Assembly (NCBI GenBank): GCA_964438205.1
Contig: CAYTJQ010000011.1
Location: forward strand, 1 to 64,000
DNA: 64,000 bases
Reading direction: 5' to 3'
DNA from: Pseudohaliea sp964438205
GTDB taxonomy: Bacteria > Pseudomonadota > Gammaproteobacteria > Pseudomonadales > Halieaceae
Notes under the pieces: generated by a model
Told to the model about the DNA's origin: nothing
Databases searched by the model: none
Seen by the model: only the letters and a program-made list of their open reading frames with translations
Position numbers and translations under genes: made by a program
Part shown: piece by piece, positions 42,212-50,225 of the stretch
How the letters are laid out: each line of letters begins with the position of its first letter
Numbering within the stretch: position 1 is the stretch's first letter

Positions 42212-42703
42212 TCAGTGCTCCTCCGTCGCCAGTGATGACAGGGCCTCAACGAAATCCTCGCCGTCGAGGCGCGCGGGATCCAGTGCCAGCAGGCGCCGGA
42301 GCCTGCCCTCGATCGTCGCGATGACCGCGTCGAAGGCCGCGGACTGCTCGGCCTCCGAGCCTTCCACCTTCGAGGGATCCGGCAGGCCCCAATGCACCTT
42401 CGGAGAGCGGCCCATCCAGAGTGGGCACTGCTCGCCCGCCGCGCTGTCGCAGACAGTGATCACGGCGTCCGGATCCAGCCCCGCGAAAGCATCCCAGGAC
42501 TGGCTCTCCAGCCCATCGGTGGCAATTCCCCGGGCCTCGAGGGCCGCGAGCGTGGCGGGGTGAACCGCGCCGGCAGGCTGGCTGCCCGCGCTCCTGGCCC
42601 GCAGGCGTCCGCCGGCGAGGTGATTGGTCAGCGCCTCGCAGAGGATGCTGCGGCAGCGGTTGTGCGTGCACACGAAAAGTACTGTTTTCACGGAATCAGC
42701 CAC
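42212..42703 (-). CDS. arsC: Arsenate reductase, thioredoxin-type (LMW-PTP fold)
   Basis: 163 residues from GTG 42703, or 159 from GTG 42691. The phosphatase-like P-loop VCTHNRCRS carries the first redox Cys; the other two are in VCDSAAGEQCP. It reduces arsenate to arsenite, which ACR3 then exports. The first start overlaps the end of arsR by 8 bases; the second lies 4 bases beyond it and gives the more usual N-terminus VKTVLFVC. Either way the genes are coupled. Confidence 0.93.
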   Translation of the reverse strand: MADSVKTVLFVCTHNRCRSILCEALTNHLAGGRLRARSAGSQPAGAVHPATLAALEARGIATDGLESQSWDAFAGLDPDAVITVCDSAAGEQCPLWMGRSPKVHWGLPDPSKVEGSEAEQSAAFDAVIATIEGRLRRLLALDPARLDGEDFVEALSSLATEEH

Positions 42704-43052
42704 AGGCTACAGCACCTCTTCCAGGTGACGCGGACAACGCCGCTGCGCACTCCAGTCGCTGCCGCATGGCAGACAGCGCGTCGGCCTCTGCTGCCACGGC
42801 CTGCTCGAGGATCGCCAGGACCCAGGCCGGCAGCGCCGGGTGCAGGCGATAGTAGACCCACTGGCCGCGGCGCTCGTCGGCCAGCAGCTCGCAGTGGCGC
42901 AGCTGGGCGAGGTGCCGGGAGACCTTGGGCTGGGACTGGTCGAGGGCGGCAACCAGCTCGCAGACACAGAGCTCGCCCCGCTCGTGGAGCAGAAGCATCG
43001 CGGACAGCCGGGTTGGCTCGCCGAGGCAGTGAAACAATCGATGCGTGTTCAT
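42696..43052 (-). CDS. arsR: ArsR-family arsenic repressor
   Basis: 118 residues, winged-helix. The As(III)-binding motif is ELCVCELVAAL (Cys-Val-Cys in helix 3), followed by the recognition helix SQPKVSRHLAQLRHCELLADERRGQWVYYRL. It represses the operon until arsenite binds. The ATG at 43052 (MNTHRLFHCLGEPTRL) is chosen; the frame is open to 43112 but that part holds the promoter and operator. Confidence 0.95.
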   Translation of the reverse strand: MNTHRLFHCLGEPTRLSAMLLLHERGELCVCELVAALDQSQPKVSRHLAQLRHCELLADERRGQWVYYRLHPALPAWVLAILEQAVAAEADALSAMRQRLECAAALSASPGRGAVACG

Positions 43053-43079
43053 CGGACGGCTCCTGAGACACCTGCAGCA

Positions 43080-43108
43080 ATTATATATGGATATGCGGAT
43101 ATGTAAAT
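43080..43108 (-). promoter_or_regulatory. ars promoter and ArsR operator
   Basis: TTTACA (43107-43102) and TATAAT (43085-43080) are 16 bases apart on the minus strand. Between them lie the direct repeats GGATATG (plus strand, 43089-43095 and 43097-43103), a layout typical of an ArsR operator that blocks RNA polymerase. The start of arsR is about 28 bases downstream. Confidence 0.75.
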
Positions 43109-43118
43109 GCATAGACCG

Positions 43119-43144
43119 AAAAAAAGGGGCGGCCAGGCCGCCCC
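43119..43144 (-). terminator. Intrinsic terminator after the TonB receptor gene
   Basis: GGGGCGGCC (43126-43134) and GGCCGCCCC (43136-43144) form a 9-bp arm pair with essentially no spacer, followed by seven T on the minus strand. It ends the lipoprotein/TonB transcript and insulates the ars operon. Confidence 0.88.
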
Positions 43145-43164
43145 CGAAGTCGAGGACCTCTGCT

Positions 43165-45831
43165 TCAGAAATTCGCGCGAATACCCAAGGAGTAGGTGAC
43201 CCCCAGGTCGTACTTCTCGAAGATCTGGCCGCCCTGGGTCCACTCGATGGGCTCGTCGAAGACGTTCGCCGCCTTGAACTCGAGCTCGAAATCCTGGTCC
43301 ATGAACGACGACTGCCAGCGGAACAGCAGGTCCAGGCGGCCGCGGGCCTCCTGGATCACGTCCGGTGCGTTGATCGCGCCCACCAGGGCGATGTACTCAC
43401 CCGTGTAGTTGTACGCCACGGACGCGGTGATACCCCGGTACTCATCCTCGTAGGAGAGCAGGATGTTGCCCAGCCAGTCCGCCTGGCCCGTTAGCGGTCG
43501 CTCGTTGGCGAAGAGGCGACCGATCTGGCGCCCACCGGTCAACGGAACGTCGGCCGCGGTCTGGCCCTCACCGAGCAGCGTTACCTCCGAGTCAATGTAG
43601 GACACGTTCGCCGACAGCACGAAGTTGTCCCACCACGCGTCGTTCCAGCCCTCGCTCTCGACCTCAAACCAGTCGGAGATGAGCAGTTCCTTGCGGAAGT
43701 CGTACTCGATGCCCGACAGCTCGGCTTCATCGGCGTTGAACCAGGTAAAGATGTCGTTCTGCGCCTGGATGAGGGCCTCCTCGATGGGGTCGGTGAACTC
43801 CTTGTAGAACAAGCCCAGGGACATGCTGTCCGCCGCGCCGAAGTACCACTCCCAGCGGAAGTCGTAGTTGGTGAGCTCCGCCTGCTCCAGGAACACGTTG
43901 CCGCGGTAGAGCTGGAAGTTCTCCGGGTTGCGGATCGTCGTACCGGTGATCTCCAACAGGCTGGGCCGGTTGACCGTCTCGGACCAGGCCAGGCGCACCT
44001 GCATGTTCTCGATGAACTCGTAGGTCAGCGACGCTGCCGGCAGCCAGTCCTGGTACTCCTGGTTGACGGCATTTTCCGTCCCCTGCTCCGTGTTGCCGCC
44101 CCAGGCATCCGCGAACAACGTCACGTCTTCGTAGCGCACGCCACCCTGCAGCCGCAACCGGTCCGTGAGCTGGGCATCGAACTGGGCGTAGTAGGCCTCG
44201 TTCTCCTCGCCGGACTCGGCGAAGGGGAAGATCCCGGCCGCGTTGGCCGCGCCGGCCGAGAAATCCCGAACCTCGACCCAGTCATTCTGGAAGTTGCGCA
44301 GGTCGAAGAGCTGGGTCGGATACTGCAGCGCGGCAAAATCGGGAGCGTCGTTGGTCAGGTCGAAACGGAACAGTCGCTCCTCACTTTCCCGTGTACGCTC
44401 GTAGTAGCCGGCGCCGAAGTTGAAGGAGACATCCACCCCGCCCAACATAACGGGAACCTTGAAATCAAAGCCGTAGTCTTTGAGAGAGTCATCAAGGCGG
44501 GCGTAGTTGCGCTCGGGCGCCTGGAACACCACGCGCAGGTCGCCGGCGGCCTGGCGGCTCGGGGTAACGACCTCGTCAAGGCCGTCCCGGTTTTCCGCGT
44601 AGCTGTAGGTGCGGGTATCCGGCGCGTCCCGGAAGGCGGAACCGTCGACGAGGCGCCAGTTGAACTCCGCATCATTGAGGGCCTCGATGAAATGCTCACC
44701 GGCCAGCTGCCACGTTTCGATCTCGTTCTCGGTCCACTGCAGACGAACGTTTTCCACCGGCGTCGCATCGGCCGTGACATCGTCCTCGCTGGACAGACCC
44801 TTCGCGAGCTGCGTCTCGTCGTCGGTCTGCCGCATGAGGGTATAGGTCAGCGATACCGAGTTGTTGTAGTCAAACTCGTAGCCGAGCGTCGCGAAGGCAT
44901 TCAGCCCCAACCGGCGACGGGTGGTGAACTGCTCGTAACCCACGGTCTGGTTGGAGCCGCCATCCACACCGGTGAACTCGTAGCGGCGGAAATCGGTGCT
45001 CCGGTTCAGCCAGTCGTTGCTGTACTTGACCGAGCCGATGAAGCCCAGCGCGGACTCTTCACCGATCTCCCGGCGAAACCCGAGCTCGGCCTCGCCGCTC
45101 AGATTGGGCTCCATCTCTTTCTCGAGCAGGTCCCAGTTGTTGTAGAAGCTCGCACCGAGGGCCGCCCGTTCCGGGTACTCGGTTGCCTCGAACTCCTCAC
45201 TGGTGAGCTGCTGCACGTTCAGGGGAATCTCGCGGGTTCCGTCGTCATAGCCGGAGCCATCCCACTGGCCACCGCTGTAGTGCAGCCCGTCACCGCCGGT
45301 CGTTTCGCTGTTGCCGCCGAGCGAAAGCTTGATGTTGGCAAAATTTTCCTGCGGCGTGCTCTTCGTGCGGATGTCGATCACACCGCCGCTGAAGTCGCCG
45401 GGGTACTGCGCCGAATAGGTCTTCTGCACGAGCAGACTCTCGACGATCTTGTTCGGCACGATGTCCAGCGGCACCGTCTTCTGGAAGGGCACCGGGCTGG
45501 AAAGGCGCGTCGCGTTGAGCAGCGTCGACGAGTAGCGCTCACCGAGGCCGCGCACGTACACGTACTTGCCACCGACGAGACTGAGGCCCGTTACCCGCGA
45601 CAGCGAGACACCGACGCTGGTTTCGCCGAGCTTGGAAAGATCCTCGACGTCGAGGATGTTGGAGATTTCGGACGTGTCGCGCTTTTCGTCGGGAATGAAT
45701 TCCCCGAGCACGAACACTTCCTCGATCTGCCCCGGGGGGGCCACCTGCGGCACGTCCTCCTGGGCCCGGGTTGTACCGGCCAGGCCGGCAACGGCACCGG
45801 CAACGGAAAGCGCGAGAATTTTACGTTTCAT
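43165..45831 (-). CDS. TonB-dependent outer-membrane receptor
   Basis: 888 residues. A signal peptide ending TTRAQ, then a plug domain (about 40-170) with KYVYVRGLGERYSSTLLNAT, VPLDIVPNKIVESLLVQKTY and YPGDFSGGVIDIRTKS, followed by a 22-strand barrel ending SLGIRANF. A potential TonB box is VFVLGEFIP. It imports a large or scarce solute across the outer membrane using TonB energy. The giant lipoprotein gene lies 126 bases upstream on the same strand and is presumably co-transcribed from the PhoB-type promoter at 49.8 kb. The ligand is unknown, but that promoter suggests a phosphorus-containing one. Confidence 0.92.
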   Translation of the reverse strand: MKRKILALSVAGAVAGLAGTTRAQEDVPQVAPPGQIEEVFVLGEFIPDEKRDTSEISNILDVEDLSKLGETSVGVSLSRVTGLSLVGGKYVYVRGLGERYSSTLLNATRLSSPVPFQKTVPLDIVPNKIVESLLVQKTYSAQYPGDFSGGVIDIRTKSTPQENFANIKLSLGGNSETTGGDGLHYSGGQWDGSGYDDGTREIPLNVQQLTSEEFEATEYPERAALGASFYNNWDLLEKEMEPNLSGEAELGFRREIGEESALGFIGSVKYSNDWLNRSTDFRRYEFTGVDGGSNQTVGYEQFTTRRRLGLNAFATLGYEFDYNNSVSLTYTLMRQTDDETQLAKGLSSEDDVTADATPVENVRLQWTENEIETWQLAGEHFIEALNDAEFNWRLVDGSAFRDAPDTRTYSYAENRDGLDEVVTPSRQAAGDLRVVFQAPERNYARLDDSLKDYGFDFKVPVMLGGVDVSFNFGAGYYERTRESEERLFRFDLTNDAPDFAALQYPTQLFDLRNFQNDWVEVRDFSAGAANAAGIFPFAESGEENEAYYAQFDAQLTDRLRLQGGVRYEDVTLFADAWGGNTEQGTENAVNQEYQDWLPAASLTYEFIENMQVRLAWSETVNRPSLLEITGTTIRNPENFQLYRGNVFLEQAELTNYDFRWEWYFGAADSMSLGLFYKEFTDPIEEALIQAQNDIFTWFNADEAELSGIEYDFRKELLISDWFEVESEGWNDAWWDNFVLSANVSYIDSEVTLLGEGQTAADVPLTGGRQIGRLFANERPLTGQADWLGNILLSYEDEYRGITASVAYNYTGEYIALVGAINAPDVIQEARGRLDLLFRWQSSFMDQDFELEFKAANVFDEPIEWTQGGQIFEKYDLGVTYSLGIRANF

Positions 45832-45901
45832 AATCACCTTTTCGCCTGTTCCACACGCCACCCAGCGGGCTGGCGCTTCGGTGAAGGGTTCGGCAAAACG
45901 A

Positions 45902-45927
45902 CGCCAGGCCCCTTGAGGAACCTGGCG
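45902..45927 (-). other. Hairpin between lipoprotein and TonB receptor genes
   Basis: CGCCAGG (45902-45908) and CCTGGCG (45921-45927) form a 7-bp stem with a 12-base loop, followed on the minus strand by TCGTTTTG. This could attenuate or stabilise the message, setting different amounts of the two proteins. It is too weak to be a clear terminator. Confidence 0.4.
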
Positions 45928-45956
45928 CGCTTCTACTTATGCCGAGTCGCCGGACC

Positions 45957-48900
45957 TCAGATACCGAAGGTCCAGTTGCCCTTCCAGCTGTCGACGTCCG
46001 CACCGATGGTGCCGTTGGCCTCGAAGAAGCCATCCGCAGGCAGGGTGCCGGCCGGAGGCGGGTTGGCGCCCTCGGATACGTTGCTGCCGTCCAGGAAGCC
46101 CTGGATCGCGTCCACGTCGTCACCCTCGACGTTGGTGGCGCAGTCGAGCTGGACACCGTCGAAGGTGATGCCGCTGCCGAGCAGGTTGAGGGACTCGCCC
46201 TGGATCCGCAGGCAGGTATCGCCGTTGAGCAGCTCCGAGTTGAAGAGCATCAGGCCCGTACCGCGGCGCAGCCGCACGGCGCGCTGGTCGTCGCGGGCGA
46301 CGATGGTCATGTTGGCGATGCTGGGCATGGAGACCGGCGTTACCAGCTCGTCACCCTCGCGGTTGTCCGCCTCGATGCCGTTATCACCGGTGTCCGTCTG
46401 CTCGATGTAGACGTACTGCAGGCGGCCGGTCCAGCCGTCGGTCCAGTCGAGGGAGTCGTCGGCATGGCCCGTGAGGACCACGTACTTCGCGTCCACCGTG
46501 CCGCCGAAGAACTCGACGCCGTCATCCAGGTTGTTGTGCACCTGGATGAACTCCACCACCGTGCCGGAACCGACGCCCTGGAAGGCGATACCGTTGAGCT
46601 GGTTTTCCGGGTCGACGTTGGAGCCGGCGTACTTGACCACGACATAGCGCAGCTCGCCGCTGGAGTCCGTCGGGTTGTCACCGCCGAAGAGCCCGGAGTT
46701 GGCCTCACCCTCCTTGGTGCAGTCTGCGGTGCCGCCCTCGATGCCCGCGGGGCAGTCGTTGATCGGTGCGAAACCGTTGATCACCAGGCCGCCCCACTGG
46801 CCGCGGGTGGACGGGCTGACCGTACCGTTGATGTCGGAGAGGGAGGTGAAGGTGATCGGAGCCATCTCCGTCCCCAGGGCGAAGAGCTGCGAGCCGCGGC
46901 TGATCACCATGAAGTCCTCGGCGTTGCTGCCGATGATCGTGGTGCCGGACTCGATGTTCAGCGTCGCCGGGGCGCCCTCGTCGCCGACGGTCACCTTGCC
47001 GTCGAGGACGTAGTTGTTGTCCCGGGTCAGCGTCAGCGTGCCGGCAATGGTGCCGGTGAGCTGGCAGGCCTGCTTGCCGCCGATGGTACCGAGATCGCCG
47101 GTGCCGGTGGGGCAGCCGAAGCTGACGTTGCCGTCGGGCATGCCCACGGTCCAGCCGCTGGTCCAGTCGTTGGAGGGATCCTCGACGGCGCCGATGAAGC
47201 CGGTGGCGTCGAAGAAGGCATCGCCGGAGAGGTCCGCCGCCGCCGGCGCACTGGCGCCCTCGGCAACGTTGCTGCTGTCGAGGAAGCTCTGCACCGCAGC
47301 GACGTCGTCACCTTCATTGACCGTGGCGCAGTCCAGGGTCACGCCGTCGAAGAGGATACCGCTGCCAAGCTGGTTGAGGGACTCGCCCTGCACCCGCAGG
47401 CAGCTGTCGCTGCCCTGGACCACGCTGTTGTACAGCTCGAGGCCGGTGCCGCGACGCAGCCGGATACCACGCTCCGTGGCACTGCCATTGATGGTCATGT
47501 TGGCAATGCGGGGCAGCGAACGCGGCTCGAGGTTCTCATCGCCTTCGCGGTTGTCCGCCTCGATACCGTTGTCGCCGGCATCGTCGGCCTGGTCGATGAC
47601 CACGTACTGCAGCGAGCCGGTCCAGCCGTCGGTCCAGTCGAGGGAGTCGTCAGCGTTGCCGGTGAGGACCACGTACTTGGCGCTCGCCGTGCCGCCGAAG
47701 AACTCGACGCCGTCATCCAGGTTGTTGTGGACCTGGATGTGGCTGATCTCCGTACCGGAGCCCACGCCCTGGAAGGCGATGCCGTTAAGCTGGTTCTCCG
47801 GGTCGACGTTGGAGCCGGCGTACTTGACGACGACGTAGTTCAGCGTACCGCTGTCGTCCGCCGGGTCCGCGCCACCGAAGAGACCGGAGTCGGCTTCACC
47901 CTGCTTGGTGCAGGCCTCGGTGCCGCCGGTTGCACCTTCCGGGCAGTCGTTGATCGGCGCGCGGCCGTTGATCACGAGACCGCCCCAGAGGCCGCGGTCC
48001 GTCTCGATGTCGGCGGAGCCTTCCACGTCGGCGCGGGCGGTCAACGTGATCGGCGCCGTGCGGCTGCCGTTGGCCTCGATCTTCGAGCCCTGGGCGATGA
48101 CCAGGAAGTCGAAGCTCGTGCCGCCGAAGACCGTGGTACCGGCCTGGATGTTCAGCGTGGCCGGGTTCGCATCGTCGCCGATGGTGACCTTGCCGTTCAG
48201 CTGGTAGAGGTTGTTGGCAGTCAGCGTCAAGTCGCTGGTCACCGTGCCCTCGATGTCACAGACGCGCAGGCCGTCGATGGTCTCGTTCGCGTCGGAGGTA
48301 CCGTTCGGACAACCGAAATCGGGCTGATCGGTGTTGTTGACGGTGCCGGGGATGGTCCAGCCGGCGGTCCAGTCGGTCGCACCGAAGGCGCCGACGAAGG
48401 TCGTCGCCTCGAGGCGGGAATCCGCCGGCGTTACCGCCTCGACGTCGCCGCCGTTCTGGGACACGTTGGTGGCGGAGTCGAGGTAAGCCTCGACCGCACC
48501 ATCCGAATCCGAGTCATGCATGGTCGCACAGTCGAAGGTGACGCCGGCAAAGGTGAGCTCAGCGCCCAGCAGATCGCGGGACGTGCCGTCAATCCGCAGG
48601 CAGCGATCGGAGCCGGTGATCAGGCTGTTGCTCATGGCCAGGCCCGTACCGCGACGGATGCGCAGGGCACGCTCGGACGGGGCACCGAAAGCGCTCATGT
48701 TGGCGATAGCGGGATTCGAGCGCGGCTCGAGGTTCTCGTCACCTTCGCGGTTGTCCGCCTCAATCACGTTGTCGGCGGAGTCGGTCTGCTCCACGTATAC
48801 GTACTGGACCGCACCGGTCCAGCCGTCCGTCCAGTCCAGCGAGTCGTCCGCCGCACCGGTGACGGCCAGGTACTTGCCGTTCACGGTGCCGCCGAACCAC

Positions 48901-49754
48901 TCGATGCCGTCGTCCAGCGCATTGTGCACCTGCACGAACTCGACGACCGTACCGGAACCCACGCCCTGGAAGGCGATGCCGTTCAGCTGGTTCTCCGGAT
49001 CGACGTTGGAGCCGGAGTAGCGCACGTTGACGTACTTGAGAATGCCGGAATCGTCTTCCGGGTCCGCGCCGCCGAAGGTACCGGAATTGGCCTCGCCTTC
49101 CTTGGTGCAGCCCTCGGTGCCGCCGGTCTCACCCTCGGGGCAGTCGTTGATGGGAGCACGGCCATTGATGACCAGGCCGCCCCACAGTCCGCGGTCATTG
49201 GCTTCCGCATTGCCGGCCACGTCCGCGGCCGCCGTGAAGATGATCGGCTGCTCGGCGGTGCCTTCGGCGTCGATGCGCGCGCCCTGGGAAATCACCAGGA
49301 ACTCGAACTGGGAGCCGCCGGAGATGACGGCGCCGGGGGCCATTTCCAGGGTGCCGCCGGTGACGAAGAGCGCACCGCCGGAGATCTCGAAGATCGCATC
49401 ATTGCCGAGCAGCAAGCCCGTCGGATCGAGCTGGCCGTCGGTGAGCTGGGCCACATCGATGGTGAAGATCGGCTTGTTGCCGAAGCCGCTCGAGGCCGTG
49501 CGGCCGGAATCGGTAATGACGTCGGAGAGGCCAGCGGGGATCACGGACGCCGTGACGTCCGGATCGGGATCGGGATCGGGATCGGGATCGGGGTCCGGAT
49601 CCGGGTCCGGATCGGGGTCGGGGCTACCGCCCTCCACAGGGACTTCGACCACAATGGATCCGGGCGATACGTTATCCGAGGAGCCGCCGCAGGCGGCCAG
49701 GAGGGACGTGATCGCGAGGACCAGCGTGCGCTGCATGAATCGTTCGCTGAGCAT
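45957..49754 (-). CDS. Giant lipoprotein with a triplicated domain
   Basis: 1265 residues. The signal VLAITSLLAAC carries the lipobox. It is followed by a (Pro-Asp)11 linker (about residues 45-66), then three domains of about 400 residues each (about 70-470, 470-870, 870-1265). Each repeats RGLWGGLVINGRAPINDCP, GSNVDPENQLNGIAFQGVG, HN-LDDG-E-FGGT, DDSLDWTDGWTG and IEADNREGDE, resembling a right-handed beta-helical or parallel-repeat fold with many Asp/Asn and conserved Cys pairs. I recall single-copy relatives as lipoproteins encoded next to TonB receptors. Start at ATG 49754 follows GAAGAGG; ATG 49736 is possible. It may capture a ligand for the receptor, or be secreted. Confidence 0.82.
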   Translation of the reverse strand: MLSERFMQRTLVLAITSLLAACGGSSDNVSPGSIVVEVPVEGGSPDPDPDPDPDPDPDPDPDPDPDVTASVIPAGLSDVITDSGRTASSGFGNKPIFTIDVAQLTDGQLDPTGLLLGNDAIFEISGGALFVTGGTLEMAPGAVISGGSQFEFLVISQGARIDAEGTAEQPIIFTAAADVAGNAEANDRGLWGGLVINGRAPINDCPEGETGGTEGCTKEGEANSGTFGGADPEDDSGILKYVNVRYSGSNVDPENQLNGIAFQGVGSGTVVEFVQVHNALDDGIEWFGGTVNGKYLAVTGAADDSLDWTDGWTGAVQYVYVEQTDSADNVIEADNREGDENLEPRSNPAIANMSAFGAPSERALRIRRGTGLAMSNSLITGSDRCLRIDGTSRDLLGAELTFAGVTFDCATMHDSDSDGAVEAYLDSATNVSQNGGDVEAVTPADSRLEATTFVGAFGATDWTAGWTIPGTVNNTDQPDFGCPNGTSDANETIDGLRVCDIEGTVTSDLTLTANNLYQLNGKVTIGDDANPATLNIQAGTTVFGGTSFDFLVIAQGSKIEANGSRTAPITLTARADVEGSADIETDRGLWGGLVINGRAPINDCPEGATGGTEACTKQGEADSGLFGGADPADDSGTLNYVVVKYAGSNVDPENQLNGIAFQGVGSGTEISHIQVHNNLDDGVEFFGGTASAKYVVLTGNADDSLDWTDGWTGSLQYVVIDQADDAGDNGIEADNREGDENLEPRSLPRIANMTINGSATERGIRLRRGTGLELYNSVVQGSDSCLRVQGESLNQLGSGILFDGVTLDCATVNEGDDVAAVQSFLDSSNVAEGASAPAAADLSGDAFFDATGFIGAVEDPSNDWTSGWTVGMPDGNVSFGCPTGTGDLGTIGGKQACQLTGTIAGTLTLTRDNNYVLDGKVTVGDEGAPATLNIESGTTIIGSNAEDFMVISRGSQLFALGTEMAPITFTSLSDINGTVSPSTRGQWGGLVINGFAPINDCPAGIEGGTADCTKEGEANSGLFGGDNPTDSSGELRYVVVKYAGSNVDPENQLNGIAFQGVGSGTVVEFIQVHNNLDDGVEFFGGTVDAKYVVLTGHADDSLDWTDGWTGRLQYVYIEQTDTGDNGIEADNREGDELVTPVSMPSIANMTIVARDDQRAVRLRRGTGLMLFNSELLNGDTCLRIQGESLNLLGSGITFDGVQLDCATNVEGDDVDAIQGFLDGSNVSEGANPPPAGTLPADGFFEANGTIGADVDSWKGNWTFGI
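49557..49622 (-). repeat. Hexanucleotide repeat encoding (Pro-Asp)11
   Basis: Eleven copies of a 6-base unit (mostly GATCCC or GATCCG/GACCCG on the coding strand) encode a rigid, acidic linker right after the lipid anchor. Runs of identical units suggest that the copy number can change by slippage without breaking the frame. Confidence 0.85.
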
Positions 49755-49826
49755 TATCGACCTCTTCCAGTCATGAATGTGGACACGAAAAAACGAGCAG
49801 CCAAGCCGCGTTTATCGACCTTGGGC

Positions 49827-49882
49827 ATGCTAGAGAGGCTTTGTTACTAAATTGTGATTTCTACGTGACGTTTCTGTGACAG
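49827..49882 (-). promoter_or_regulatory. Tandem PHO boxes and -10 of the lipoprotein/TonB operon
   Basis: On the minus strand four 11-base units follow one another: CTGTCACAGAA (49882-49872), ACGTCACGTAG (49871-49861), AAATCACAATT (49860-49850) and TAGTAACAAAG (49849-49839). The first matches the PhoB half-site fully and the others progressively less. TAGCAT (49832-49827) lies 10 bases after the last 7-mer, the usual -10 position. The ATG follows 73 bases downstream. Confidence 0.78.
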
Positions 49883-49907
49883 CCAGCCACTCCCCCCCAC
49901 GGGACCA

Positions 49908-49925
49908 CAGTCACAAAAATTTCAG
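49908..49925 (+). promoter_or_regulatory. Weaker PHO-like box toward the small protein/olsF/plcP genes
   Basis: CAGTCAC-AAAA-ATTTCAG keeps the 7-4-7 layout and A-rich spacer of a PHO box. The first half-site differs from CTGTCAC at one position and the second at four. A clear -10 at the expected distance is not seen, so the assignment is tentative. Confidence 0.4.
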
Positions 49926-50004
49926 AATTTCGCCCTTTTTTCTTAACAGATCCCGCGCAGGCTGGTGCGCAACCGAAGCCCGACAGTAAGCGAGGGGTGT
50001 CGAC

Positions 50005-50196
50005 ATGCAGTACAGCAACGGAAACGTCAACCCGGTGGAAAAGCAGCGCCTCAGGGATGCCATCAACCAGGAGGTCAATCGGTTCCTCGAGGCCGGCGGG
50101 GCCATCACTGTGTTAGAGACCCGCGTGGCCGGCGAACGCGACTACCGCGCCGTCGCCTGGCAGGAAGGTGACGGCGTCGACGAGATCCTGGACTGA
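50005..50196 (+). CDS. Small conserved hypothetical protein
   Basis: 63 residues. EKQRLRDAINQEVNRFLEAG then GAITVLETRVAGERDYRAVAW: a helix followed by a short beta segment, with an acidic tail. The NRFLEAGGAITVL pattern echoes GRFLEEGGRIEQV in the 107-residue protein at 21015-21338. The ATG follows AGCGAGGGG. It ends 29 bases before olsF and is probably the first gene of that transcript. Function unknown; a nucleic-acid-binding or RNA-polymerase-binding role is a guess. Confidence 0.7.
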   Translation: MQYSNGNVNPVEKQRLRDAINQEVNRFLEAGGAITVLETRVAGERDYRAVAWQEGDGVDEILD

Positions 50197-50225
50197 GTTG
50201 CCCCCATGCCGAGGACCCGACGCGC

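Noticed and set aside
49557..49622. Short regular repeats resembling a CRISPR array
   Set aside because: Units are 6 bases with no spacers and lie inside a coding frame. None of the other arrays in the window has repeat-spacer structure, and there are no cas genes.
45939..49850. A 1303-codon open frame on the plus strand across the giant lipoprotein gene
   Set aside because: It mirrors the repeat structure of the minus-strand gene. The minus-strand frame has a signal peptide, lipobox, coherent repeats and a PhoB-type promoter; the plus frame has none of these and is an effect of high GC and codon bias.
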